Source of the DNA: Treponema sp.
Lineage (GTDB): Bacteria > Spirochaetota > Spirochaetia > Treponematales > Breznakiellaceae
NCBI GenBank assembly: GCA_009784995.1
Contig: WQXE01000063.1
Coordinates: 1 to 10,638 of the forward strand
Direction: 5' to 3'
DNA: 10,638 nt
The notes below the pieces were generated by a model. The model worked only from the letters and a program-made list of their open reading frames with translations, was not told the DNA's origin and did no database searches. Made by a program: the position numbers and the translations under genes. This document shows positions 1 to 6,867 of this stretch, in pieces (the first letter of the stretch is position 1; each line of letters opens with the position of its first letter).

Positions 1-99
1 AGGTGGCATACCCGATCCCTTTTCGAACTCGGAAGTCAAGCCCTCCTGCGCCGATGATACTACAGTTCTAAACTGTGGGAAAGTAGGTCGTTGCCAAAC
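1..99 (+). rRNA. rrf: 5S ribosomal RNA, 3' part (5' end outside window)
   Basis: The left edge reads as the 3' two-thirds or more of a bacterial 5S rRNA. The loop/helix III signature CGAACTCGGAAG is followed by the conserved CCCTCCTGCGCCGATG block. Helix IV is visible as CAGTT (63-67), loop CTA, AACTG (71-75), and then comes the typical GGGAAAGTAGGTCG segment. The 3' strand of the terminal stem, GTTGCCAAAC, ends at about 99; its partner strand lies before base 1. Because 5S normally closes a 16S-23S-5S operon, the left flank is probably an rRNA operon reading into this window. The exact mature 3' end is estimated. Confidence 0.93.
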
Positions 100-108
100 T
101 TTTTTTTT
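90..108 (+). terminator. Probable rRNA operon terminator (T-run after 5S terminal stem)
   Basis: Nine consecutive T residues (100-108) follow directly on the 3' strand of the 5S terminal stem. No separate GC-rich hairpin lies between them, so either the 5S stem itself (5' strand outside the window) serves as the hairpin or termination uses another mechanism. The T-run is seen; its role is inferred. Confidence 0.45.
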
Positions 109-187
109 GCTTATTTGAATTTCGTAGGGCATTATCGGACTATTTAGCTTTTTTCTTAAATTTTTTCAAAAAAAAACGTAAAATTCC

Positions 188-216
188 TTGCATTCACGAT
201 CTATATTTCTTAAAAT
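188..216 (+). promoter_or_regulatory. Possible sigma70-type promoter for the RlpA/SPOR gene
   Basis: TTGCAT (188-193), a 17-base spacer and TAAAAT (211-216) give a plausible -35/-10 pair. The -10 matches 5 of 6 consensus bases and the -35 only 3 of 6. Just upstream lie runs of T (161-166) and A (168-176), placed where an UP element would sit. Transcription would start near 223, leaving a leader of about 35 bases that contains the ribosome binding site AGGAGAGG (242-249). An alternative -10, TATAAG, starts at 217. Confidence 0.4.
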
Positions 217-257
217 TATAAGTATGGGGGGAGGATCGAAATAGGAGAGGAATAACC

Positions 258-1682
258 ATGAAACGGCTAATATTTTGCATATTTTGCGCCTTTTTTATTG
301 TAACTATCGTTTCTGCTCAGAGAGCTGGTGATTTTAATCAACGCGGAGCAGCCAGTCAAGAAATGACTACAGACGGTCTTGTAGGAGCGCATCCAAGCCT
401 TCCTATTAACTCTAAAGTAACGGTTACTAATCCCAACAACGGGAGAGAAGTAGAAATCACCATTACAGGCCGTATTAGCGCGTCAATGAATCGAATTATC
501 GATATTTCGCCTGCCGCCATGAGAGAATTAGGTATGAACGCCGGTGATCAGGTAGTTCTTACTGTAGCAGCTCCACCGCGTCCGGCTCCTACTCCGGTTG
601 AAGCGATTGTTGATCTACCTACTGTTGTAGCCCAGGAAACACCGCCTGAGCCGCCTGTAATAGTAGCGGTAGCTCCACCCGCGCCGGAACCGGAACCCCA
701 GCCAGAACCGGCTCCTGTAGCTCAAGTACAACCTGAACCTGCTCCTGTAGTTCAAGCGCAGCCGGAACCTCAGCCGCAGCCAGTTCAAACACCGGCGCCA
801 ACACAGGTTAGTGAAATTTCCGCTCAAGACATGCAAGCTCTTTTAAACGCGTATAATAGCAGAAACGGAGCGGCTCCACAAAAAAGCGATTCTCCTGAAT
901 TTTTGGCATGGCTAATGGCAATGACAATGGACGCGAGAGACGCACGGGAAGCTAGAGATGTACGTGAAGCCAGAGAAGCACGCGAGGCAAGAGAAGCTCG
1001 TGAGGCCAGAGACGCCCGTGAAGCCAGAGAAGCCCGTGAAGCCAGAGAAGCTCGTGAGGCAAGAGAAGCTCGTGAAGCAAGAGAGGCTCGAGAAGCCAGA
1101 GAAGCCCGTGAAGCGAGAGAGGCTCGTGAGGCAAGAGAAGCCCGAGAAGCGAGAGAAGCTCGTGAAATAAGAGATGTACGGGAAGCAAGAGAAGTACGCG
1201 AATCCGCGCCTGTTTCTAACGGAAATTATTCGAGAAATAATCAGGTTTCTGCTGCCACACCGGTAAATGACAGAAATCAGGTTGTAATAGATGATCGTCC
1301 TTTTACTACAAATATCAATACACTTGTTCCGGATTTAAGAATATCCGCGAATCAGTCACAATTGAATCAAAATACAGCTTCAACAGCAAGTTCTCAGACA
1401 GTTAGCCCTCGACCAGTAAATCCAGGTGATATTCAAATAATTCCGGGTTTACCTGACAGAAATACCAATAAAATCTACAGCTTGCAAATAGGCGCGTTTT
1501 CCGGGCAGGATTCCGCCAATAGAGCGGTTTCCCTTCTTAGAAGTGTTGGTTTTGAAGTAGCTATTGAGTTTTCTAACTCTGTTTATAGGGTTATGGTAAC
1601 AGGGATTGCATCCGCCGATGTATATTCGGCATCCCTTAGGCTTGGCTCGCTTGGATATAGTCAAATTCTCGTAAGGGAGTAG
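258..1682 (+). CDS. Secreted RlpA-like / SPOR-domain protein with a 90-residue EAR rod
   Basis: This 474-residue protein is probably a periplasmic peptidoglycan-binding factor. A Sec signal peptide covers residues 1-20, with predicted cleavage in S-A|Q and no lipobox cysteine. Residues 24-104 match the RlpA double-psi beta barrel (GAHPSLPINSKVTVTN, then RIIDISPAAMRELGM). The usual WYG segment and the DRGP motif are missing, TGRI standing at the latter, so lytic transglycosylase activity is doubtful. Residues 105-185 are Pro/Gln/Glu-rich, 225-314 are thirty (E/D)-(A/V/I)-R triplets predicted to form a long charged helix, and 404-474 form a SPOR domain starting IYSLQIGAFSG. SPOR domains bind denuded glycan at division sites. 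The start is supported by AGGAGAGG eight bases upstream of ATG. The gene stands alone between an rRNA operon and the cheW operon. The domain calls are firm; the role in cell separation is inferred. Confidence 0.88.
   Translation: MKRLIFCIFCAFFIVTIVSAQRAGDFNQRGAASQEMTTDGLVGAHPSLPINSKVTVTNPNNGREVEITITGRISASMNRIIDISPAAMRELGMNAGDQVVLTVAAPPRPAPTPVEAIVDLPTVVAQETPPEPPVIVAVAPPAPEPEPQPEPAPVAQVQPEPAPVVQAQPEPQPQPVQTPAPTQVSEISAQDMQALLNAYNSRNGAAPQKSDSPEFLAWLMAMTMDARDAREARDVREAREAREAREAREARDAREAREAREAREAREAREAREAREAREAREAREAREAREAREAREAREAREIRDVREAREVRESAPVSNGNYSRNNQVSAATPVNDRNQVVIDDRPFTTNINTLVPDLRISANQSQLNQNTASTASSQTVSPRPVNPGDIQIIPGLPDRNTNKIYSLQIGAFSGQDSANRAVSLLRSVGFEVAIEFSNSVYRVMVTGIASADVYSASLRLGSLGYSQILVRE
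699..788 (+). repeat. Three 30-base tandem units encoding QPEPAPVxQx
   Basis: Units at 699-728, 729-758 and 759-788 encode QPEPAPVAQV, QPEPAPVVQA and the diverged QPEPQPQPVQ. The first two are close copies at DNA level. They form part of the proline-rich linker after the barrel domain, of the kind often seen in wall-spanning or periplasmic proteins. Confidence 0.75.
930..1199 (+). repeat. Tandem repeat, 15 x 18 bases, encoding 30 (E/D)AR triplets
   Basis: The 270 bases encode residues 225-314 as thirty triplets ending in Arg without interruption. The protein period is 3 residues, but the DNA period is 18 bases: arginine codons alternate AGA, CGN, AGA, CGN through all thirty positions (15 AGA and 15 CGN). 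The unit is approximately GAAGCNAGAGAAGCYCGT. Triplets with Asp, Val or Ile (DAR, DVR, EIR, EVR) cluster at the two ends and the centre is pure EAR, as expected when slippage or unequal exchange homogenises the core. The other frames stay open as a by-product. Confidence 0.95.
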
Positions 1683-1689
1683 AATTTAC

Positions 1690-1718
1690 TTGAACAGAAA
1701 GAAATTAAATGTTATATT
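1690..1718 (+). promoter_or_regulatory. Sigma70-type promoter for the cheW operon
   Basis: TTGAAC (1690-1695) and TATATT (1713-1718) are separated by exactly 17 bases; 4 of 6 and 5 of 6 positions match consensus. The start point would fall near 1725, only about 13 bases before the cheW ATG, with the AG-rich ribosome binding site AGGGGGG (1728-1734) inside this very short leader. It lies in the only sizeable gap between the SPOR gene and cheW, which supports a separate transcription unit starting here. Confidence 0.55.
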
Positions 1719-1737
1719 TACTTAAATAGGGGGGCTC

Positions 1738-2232
1738 ATGGCTATACGTGCAGAAGTAAATAAAACGGAATCGAAACAATTGGTTACTTTCCAGCTCGGA
1801 GAAGAACTTTATGGCGTCAATATAATGGATGTCAAGGAGATTGTCCGTGTACAAGCTATACGCTCGATTCCAAATGCTCCTACATATGTAGAAGGAATAT
1901 TTAATCTTCGCAGTGAGATTATTCCTATCATTAACTTGCATAAAAGATTCCATTTAAGAAAACTGGTGTCTTCGGAAGAAGATGAATTGTTGTCCGGTTT
2001 TATCATTATTGATGTTGATGGTATGAAACTTGGAATTATTATCGACAGGATTTCCCGTGTTGTTACCGTAGAAAAAGAAGAAATCCAGCCGCCGCCGCAA
2101 ATGTTTTCCGGTATCGGCGCCGAATATATTCAGGGAGTAGTTCGTCAGGAAGAAGGTTACCTTATCATTCTTGCCATTAGAGATCTTTTCAATCCAAAAG
2201 AACTGCAAAAAATTGCCGAATTGCGAAGATAA
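1738..2232 (+). CDS. cheW: CheW-type chemotaxis coupling protein
   Basis: This 164-residue protein is a single CheW/SH3-like domain, normal length for the family. CheW is the cytoplasmic adaptor that links chemoreceptor tips to the CheA kinase and controls CheA autophosphorylation. Family features are the start LVTFQLGEELYGVNIMDVKEI (about 15-35), the IPNAPTYVEGIFNLR core (44-58, with the conserved Arg58), EIIPIINL (60-67), GIIIDRISRVV and the closing GVVRQEEGYLIILAIRDLF. The residue after NLR is Ser59, where most family members have Gly. ATG follows AGGGGGG after three bases. It heads a compact operon of non-chemotaxis genes (nadK, recN), so it may be a second or accessory CheW with cheA elsewhere. 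The family call is firm; which receptor system it serves cannot be told. Confidence 0.93.
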   Translation: MAIRAEVNKTESKQLVTFQLGEELYGVNIMDVKEIVRVQAIRSIPNAPTYVEGIFNLRSEIIPIINLHKRFHLRKLVSSEEDELLSGFIIIDVDGMKLGIIIDRISRVVTVEKEEIQPPPQMFSGIGAEYIQGVVRQEEGYLIILAIRDLFNPKELQKIAELRR

Positions 2233-2266
2233 GAATTAAAGTAAAAGCTCAAGATAAAGGTTATCG

Positions 2267-3370
2267 ATGAAAATAGAAATATATTCTCCCACAATAAGAC
2301 GTAAGGAAATGGATGCCGTTTTAACGGCGATGGTGGAAGAAAAAATAGGACCGGGGGATCGCAGCCGTCTTTTAATCCAAACAGCTAAGGAACAGATTAA
2401 TTTTGATTACGCTCTCGCGTTAAGAAGTCCCGCTGTCGCGTTGCACCTCGCGCTTAAAGCGTTAAATGTTAAGCCGGGTCAAGCGGTTGTAATATCCGCC
2501 CTTTCTCCTCGTTATTATCTGCAGGTTTTACTGGATTTACAGCTAATACCCCTGTTTTGTGATGTTACATTTGATTTTCCATGTATGAACCGTGAATTAA
2601 TTGAAAACACAATTGCGAAAAAGTGCGAAGGCAGCGAAATTGCCTGTATTGTTTTACATCATACTCTTGGATTTGCGCCGGATTCAATATCTATAAACGA
2701 GCTTGGGATTCCTGTAATCGAAGATATTTCGCAGAGTTATGGAACCTGGTTAAAACCGGCAGGCAGTGAAAAAGAAAAAAACGAAAAAGTAAAAGATGAA
2801 CAAGAAACATCCGCGATCAAAGGTTATGAAAATTCACAATTTTTTATTTTAGGATTGGAAGAGCGGGACATGCTTACGGCAGGCGGAGGAGCCCTGTTAT
2901 TTTCCATGAACAGAAAAGATTCCAGCGCTTTGCGCGGTTTTGCGGGTCTTGCAAGTGAATACTTTCTTCCCGATATTAATGCCGCGTTAGCTGTCGTTCA
3001 ATTTAAGGAATTGAATCGAAATATCGAAAGAAGACGTGACATTGGAGAAATTTATGTTCACGCGTGTTTATCTTTAGCGACCAGGACAAAACATAAACGT
3101 TTTATATCTGTTAATAGTAATGATGAATATAACAATTATTCCTTTTCTCTTGTTTTGGAAACAGGGCTTAAAGATGTTGCCGCGTACGCGAAGAAAAAAG
3201 AAATAGAAATTGAAAACGCTTTCGAAAATACTATCGCGGGCGCGGGCGGCTGTTCTGATTGTCCTGTCAGTAATTCATTGGTGTTACGGACAATCCAATT
3301 TCCAATGTATCCTCGCCTGCGTTCACAGGATGTTGAACGAATCAGCCGTCTTATTATGACGCTTCCTTAA
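2267..3370 (+). CDS. DegT/DnrJ/EryC1/StrS-family protein lacking the catalytic lysine
   Basis: This 367-residue protein has the fold-type I layout of sugar aminotransferases: N-terminal IYSPTIRRKEMDAV, LRSPAVALHLALKAL (52-66, replacing the usual SGTAAL), then the PLP-ring motif EDISQSYG (152-159) with Asp153 and Gln156 kept, and a glycine-rich TAGGGALLF (204-212). In active members the PLP-binding Lys lies eight residues before the second Gly of the final GG pair. Here that position is Arg200 (LEERDMLTAGGG), so ordinary transamination looks unlikely. An extra Lys/Glu-rich stretch sits at 167-182. AAAGG lies six bases before ATG, the gap to cheW is 34 bases and nadK follows after 10. It may be a regulatory or structural paralogue, a dehydratase-like variant, or a decayed enzyme; the family is fairly sure and the function unknown. 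Confidence 0.75.
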   Translation: MKIEIYSPTIRRKEMDAVLTAMVEEKIGPGDRSRLLIQTAKEQINFDYALALRSPAVALHLALKALNVKPGQAVVISALSPRYYLQVLLDLQLIPLFCDVTFDFPCMNRELIENTIAKKCEGSEIACIVLHHTLGFAPDSISINELGIPVIEDISQSYGTWLKPAGSEKEKNEKVKDEQETSAIKGYENSQFFILGLEERDMLTAGGGALLFSMNRKDSSALRGFAGLASEYFLPDINAALAVVQFKELNRNIERRRDIGEIYVHACLSLATRTKHKRFISVNSNDEYNNYSFSLVLETGLKDVAAYAKKKEIEIENAFENTIAGAGGCSDCPVSNSLVLRTIQFPMYPRLRSQDVERISRLIMTLP

Positions 3371-3380
3371 AGGACAGCTT

Positions 3381-4301
3381 ATGGAAAAAAACGAACTTCG
3401 TTCCGCGGTGCTGTTTGTTAATAATCAAAAAAAATATGCCGTTGGTTTAGCAGATCAAATATGCTGTGAACTTAAAAAACATGGAATACAAGGTTATATT
3501 TTTTCTTTTGAAGGAAAACCTGAACTTGTACCTTCTACAGAAGTAACAGGTTTTCTTCCATCAAGCTTGCCGGAAAAAAATTATGATATTGCTTTTTCAC
3601 TTGGCGGAGACGGAACCGTACTTTATACCGCAAGATGCCTTGCGCCTTTTGGAATTCCAATTTTGCCGGTTAATCTTGGAACATTTGGTTTTATCGCGGA
3701 AGTAAAAAAAGATGATTGGCTTGATGTTTTTTCGCGATGGAATAAAAATGAAATTGTGCCGTCACGCCGCTGTATGTTCGAAATAAGCGTTGAACGCGAT
3801 TCAAAAATAATAATGAAAAATATCTGTTTAAATGACGCTGTAATTTCCGCCGCGGGAATTGCGAAACTTATTAAATTAGATGTATATATAAATTCAATAT
3901 TCTGTACTAAAGATGAAAATGTAACATTGGGTTCTTATCAATGTGACGGTTTAATTATTTCTACACCAACGGGTTCAACAGCGTATTCTATGGCGGCAGG
4001 AGGTCCTATTCTTGATCCTGAAATGGAAGCGTTAATATTAAATCCTATCTGCCCATTTCCATTATCAAATAGACCAATTGTTCTGCCTTCGCGTCAATTG
4101 CTGGAAATATCATTAACAAAAGCGCAGCGTTCCGGCGCTTTACTTACAGTAGACGGGCAGGATACATTTAATCTTGAATTTGCTGACAAAATTCTAATAA
4201 AGCAAACTGATTATCCTGCTTATTTAATTTTCGCCGACAAACAAGGTTATTATTCCGCGCTGCGTAACAAACTTTTTTGGTCAGGAGGAACAGATGCTTG
4301 A
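3381..4301 (+). CDS. nadK: NAD kinase
   Basis: This 306-residue cytoplasmic enzyme phosphorylates NAD to NADP with ATP or polyphosphate. The diagnostic GGDGT is at 75-79, followed by GIPILPVNLGTFGFIAEV. The NAD-contacting Asn-Asp pair is at 151-152 (LNDAVI), PTGSTAYSMAAGGP starts at 196, and the C-terminal VDGQD (257-261) is intact. Length is normal for the bacterial family. AAAGGA overlaps the stop of the preceding gene and precedes ATG by six bases. The 3' end overlaps the recN start by eight bases, and the strong recN ribosome binding site AGGAGGA lies within this gene, suggesting translational coupling. NAD kinase next to recN is a frequent arrangement in bacteria. No catalytic residue is missing. 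Confidence 0.96.
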   Translation: MEKNELRSAVLFVNNQKKYAVGLADQICCELKKHGIQGYIFSFEGKPELVPSTEVTGFLPSSLPEKNYDIAFSLGGDGTVLYTARCLAPFGIPILPVNLGTFGFIAEVKKDDWLDVFSRWNKNEIVPSRRCMFEISVERDSKIIMKNICLNDAVISAAGIAKLIKLDVYINSIFCTKDENVTLGSYQCDGLIISTPTGSTAYSMAAGGPILDPEMEALILNPICPFPLSNRPIVLPSRQLLEISLTKAQRSGALLTVDGQDTFNLEFADKILIKQTDYPAYLIFADKQGYYSALRNKLFWSGGTDA

Positions 4302-6048
4302 AGAACTTTCGATCAGAAATTACGCGTTAATTGATTCAATCACTCTTTCTTTCCGTCAAGGTTTTAATGTTCTTACAGGAGAGACAGGCGCCGGAAAATC
4401 CATTATAGTAGGTTCTTTAAGTTTTTTGTTGGGAGGCAAGGCAGAGATTGATGTTATTCGCTCAGGCTGCGATGAAGCATCCGTATCCGCGGTTATTTCT
4501 GTTAATAAATCTAATAACGATGTAATTGATTGGCTTAAAATGCGTGATATTGAATGTGAAGATGATGTTAATGATGTTAATACTGTTATAGTACGAAGAA
4601 ATATTAAAACGACAGGCAGAGGTTCTATCTTTATACAAAATGTTCCCGTAACAAGACAGGATTTATCGGAGTTTATGGGGTTATTATTTGATTTACACGG
4701 ACAGCATAATCATGAATCACTTTTAAAAAAAGAAAGTCACAGGGTATTTTTAGATCGATTCGCCGGAATAGAAGATGAAGTAAAAGATTTTTCAAAAATA
4801 TTTTTGGAATTGTCAGAAAAAAGAAAAACACTTGAAAATTCTTTAAAAAGCGATCGTGAAAGGGAAGAAAGACTTGAACTTTTAAATTTCGCGGTTGATG
4901 AAATTACAAAAGCGAATATTCAAACCGGTGAGATACGCGATCTTGAAAACGAAGTTCAGAAACTTTCTGATTTTGAAAAACTGGCAGGTTTTATTAACAC
5001 AGCAGCCGAATGTTTTGTAGACGGAGAAAAATCAATTTTAAGTTTGACACGCAAAGTAAAAAACGCGCTTGAAAACGCGTCAACTGTAGATTCATCATTA
5101 GGTGAAGTAAACAGAAGGTTCGAAAATCTTTACTATGAAGCGGAAGATATTTCTCAGGATTTTCGTTCTTATAAAGACAGTTTGACTTTTGATCCGCAAA
5201 GACTGGAAGAAGTAAACGAGCGGTTATCTTTATTATATAAACTTAAAAAGAAATATATTAAAAACGCGGATAATCAGGTAAGTGATGAAGAAGCGATTAT
5301 TTTTTACAGGACAAGCGCGCAGGCGGAAATAGAAGCGCTGAGCAGCGCGGAAGAAAACAAGGATAAATTAAAAACCGCGATTGGTATTTTAGAAAAAACG
5401 ATTGTAACAAAAGCTCAAGGTTTAAGGGAAAAAAGGACAGTATCATCAAAAAATTTAAGTCAATTAATAACCGGGATTTTAAAACATCTTGGAATGCCGA
5501 ACGCCAATTATATGGTAAAATTATCTCCCAGGTTAAATGAGGCAGGTCAAACCTCGTATGGTCCTTATGGCGCGGACGATGTAGAATTCCTGATTTCCGC
5601 GAATACCGGGGAGCCGCTTAAAGATTTGGCAAAAATAGCTTCAGGGGGTGAGCTTTCAAGGGTAATGCTGGCGATAAAGACCGCCTTATTATCGGAAGAA
5701 AAGCAGAAAGAAGTCTCAGGCGTTCAAACCCTTGTTTTTGACGAAATCGATACGGGCATTGGAGGCGAAATCGCGCTTAAAGTAGGTGAATATTTAACTG
5801 AAATCGGCAAATTTAAGCAAATATTTTGCGTTACACATCTTGCGAGTATCGCGGTAAGAGCCGATAATCATTTTAAGGTAGATAAAAAAACAGAAGGCGG
5901 AAGAACCTTTACTGGTATCGGACCTTTAAACGCGGACGGGCGAAGGAAAGAGATAGCCCGGATGCTTGCGGGAGATTCCGGAAGCGCCGCTTTAGCTCAC
6001 GCTGATGAGCTTATACAAAAATACGGGAATGGGAGACGGAGCGGTTAA
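4294..6048 (+). CDS. recN: DNA repair protein RecN
   Basis: RecN is an SMC-like ATPase that acts on DNA double-strand breaks and promotes recombinational repair. At 584 residues it has the normal full length. The N-terminal head carries Walker A GETGAGKS (29-36) after LSFRQGFNVLT, and the RecN hallmark LHGQHNH is at 134-140. A charged coiled-coil region (about 155-240 and 315-375) forms the short arm. The C-terminal head has the signature SGGELSRVMLAIK starting at 450, Walker B LVFDEID (480-486) followed by TGIGG, and the VTHLASIA switch. ATG overlaps the nadK end by eight bases and is preceded by AGGAGGA. Its stop shares one base with the next start (TAATG). All ATPase motifs are intact. Confidence 0.97.
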   Translation: MLEELSIRNYALIDSITLSFRQGFNVLTGETGAGKSIIVGSLSFLLGGKAEIDVIRSGCDEASVSAVISVNKSNNDVIDWLKMRDIECEDDVNDVNTVIVRRNIKTTGRGSIFIQNVPVTRQDLSEFMGLLFDLHGQHNHESLLKKESHRVFLDRFAGIEDEVKDFSKIFLELSEKRKTLENSLKSDREREERLELLNFAVDEITKANIQTGEIRDLENEVQKLSDFEKLAGFINTAAECFVDGEKSILSLTRKVKNALENASTVDSSLGEVNRRFENLYYEAEDISQDFRSYKDSLTFDPQRLEEVNERLSLLYKLKKKYIKNADNQVSDEEAIIFYRTSAQAEIEALSSAEENKDKLKTAIGILEKTIVTKAQGLREKRTVSSKNLSQLITGILKHLGMPNANYMVKLSPRLNEAGQTSYGPYGADDVEFLISANTGEPLKDLAKIASGGELSRVMLAIKTALLSEEKQKEVSGVQTLVFDEIDTGIGGEIALKVGEYLTEIGKFKQIFCVTHLASIAVRADNHFKVDKKTEGGRTFTGIGPLNADGRRKEIARMLAGDSGSAALAHADELIQKYGNGRRSG

Positions 6049-6863
6049 TGGCGAAGACTACAGAAGTAGATCGGCAGATGTACCATGAGAAGGCTAAAAT
6101 CTATGTCGCGATGACCAAGGCGTTATTGGATACGGAAAAGAAACTCCTTGTGGAAGCTAAAAAAAATACACCTCAGGCTCCATTGCAAAAATTAACTCTC
6201 GCGGACGAAATGCTTAATCTCTCCTCTTACTACATGGCAATTAATGGCATATCGCAATCTGTGTTAAAAAATAAAAATGAAGAAGCTTTAAATGACGCGA
6301 GAAAATCGCTTTACAAAGCGGTAATATACCTTGAAGAAGTTGTAAGTAATTCTATTGATGCGCCTTATTCCGATTATGAAGCAAAAGTTTTGGCGATTGA
6401 TTCTTTTGATCCAAACCAAAAATATAATTTAATACGTAAAATGGGGCTTGCCATCGATTTGTTGGAACACGCGTACGGTGATAATTCTAAATGGAGATGG
6501 ACATTTGTAGAAATCGAAGGGCGTTTTGCCACCGTCGCGAAAAACATAATCGATCTTAAAAATATTTATACTAACGCGAGTCCTCAGTCTCCTTATTACG
6601 ATTCAAGCGTTTACCACCTTAGATTAATTAAAAAACTTTTAACCCAGGCAGCGGATCGCTACCGGGAAAAATACGAACTTTCTACAAGCCAAACACTTGA
6701 TTTTAAAACAGGAATAAATTATTTATCAGCGCTGCGCCGCTTGCATATAATTTTAGCCGAAAGCGAAGAGTCTGAAGCGATAAAGAAAAAACTGGCTATA
6801 TGGTCGCAAAAACTGGAAACTGATCTAAAAAAACAAGAAGAAGCGAAAAAAAGAAATAAATAA
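6048..6863 (+). CDS. Unrecognised all-helical cytoplasmic protein
   Basis: I do not recognise this 271-residue protein. It has no signal peptide, no membrane segment and no nucleotide-binding motif. It looks almost wholly helical, with TPR-like or bundle-like stretches rich in Leu, Lys, Glu, Tyr and Ala (for example ALNDARKSLYKAVIYLEEVV near 100 and YHLRLIKKLLTQAADRY near 190). It ends in a highly charged Lys/Glu tail (KKQEEAKKRNK). A Trp-rich spot KWRWTF lies near residue 150. ATG overlaps the recN stop by one base (TAATG), so translation is probably coupled to recN; the exporter gene starts four bases after its stop. Codon use resembles the neighbours, so it belongs to the operon. A helper of recN or an unrelated passenger are both possible. 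Confidence 0.8.
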   Translation: MAKTTEVDRQMYHEKAKIYVAMTKALLDTEKKLLVEAKKNTPQAPLQKLTLADEMLNLSSYYMAINGISQSVLKNKNEEALNDARKSLYKAVIYLEEVVSNSIDAPYSDYEAKVLAIDSFDPNQKYNLIRKMGLAIDLLEHAYGDNSKWRWTFVEIEGRFATVAKNIIDLKNIYTNASPQSPYYDSSVYHLRLIKKLLTQAADRYREKYELSTSQTLDFKTGINYLSALRRLHIILAESEESEAIKKKLAIWSQKLETDLKKQEEAKKRNK

Positions 6864-6867
6864 TTTT

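Noticed and set aside
161..176. TTTTTT-C-AAAAAA inverted repeat as a terminator
   Set aside because: It has a one-base loop, A-T pairs only and no GC stem; an AT-rich tract upstream of the promoter is the simpler reading.
615..836. Reverse-strand open frames through the proline-rich region
   Set aside because: They are Arg/Leu/Tyr-rich shadows of Pro/Glu/Gln codons, with no start signal or recognisable domain.
952..1188. Open frames on both strands through the EAR tract, encoding Leu/His-rich or Lys/Pro/Glu-rich repeats
   Set aside because: A repeat whose period is a multiple of three with no stop in one unit stays open in other frames. These lack ribosome binding sites and lie wholly inside a gene with a signal peptide and two recognised domains.
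930..1199. Tandem array considered as a CRISPR-like or regulatory repeat
   Set aside because: There are no unique spacers, the unit is 18 bases with third-codon variation, and it is in frame within a recognised protein gene.
6027..6048. GAGACGGAG near the recN end as a fourth repeat copy
   Set aside because: Only a few bases match the CACGGAG unit, there is no tandem or inverted partner, and RecN has about normal length there.
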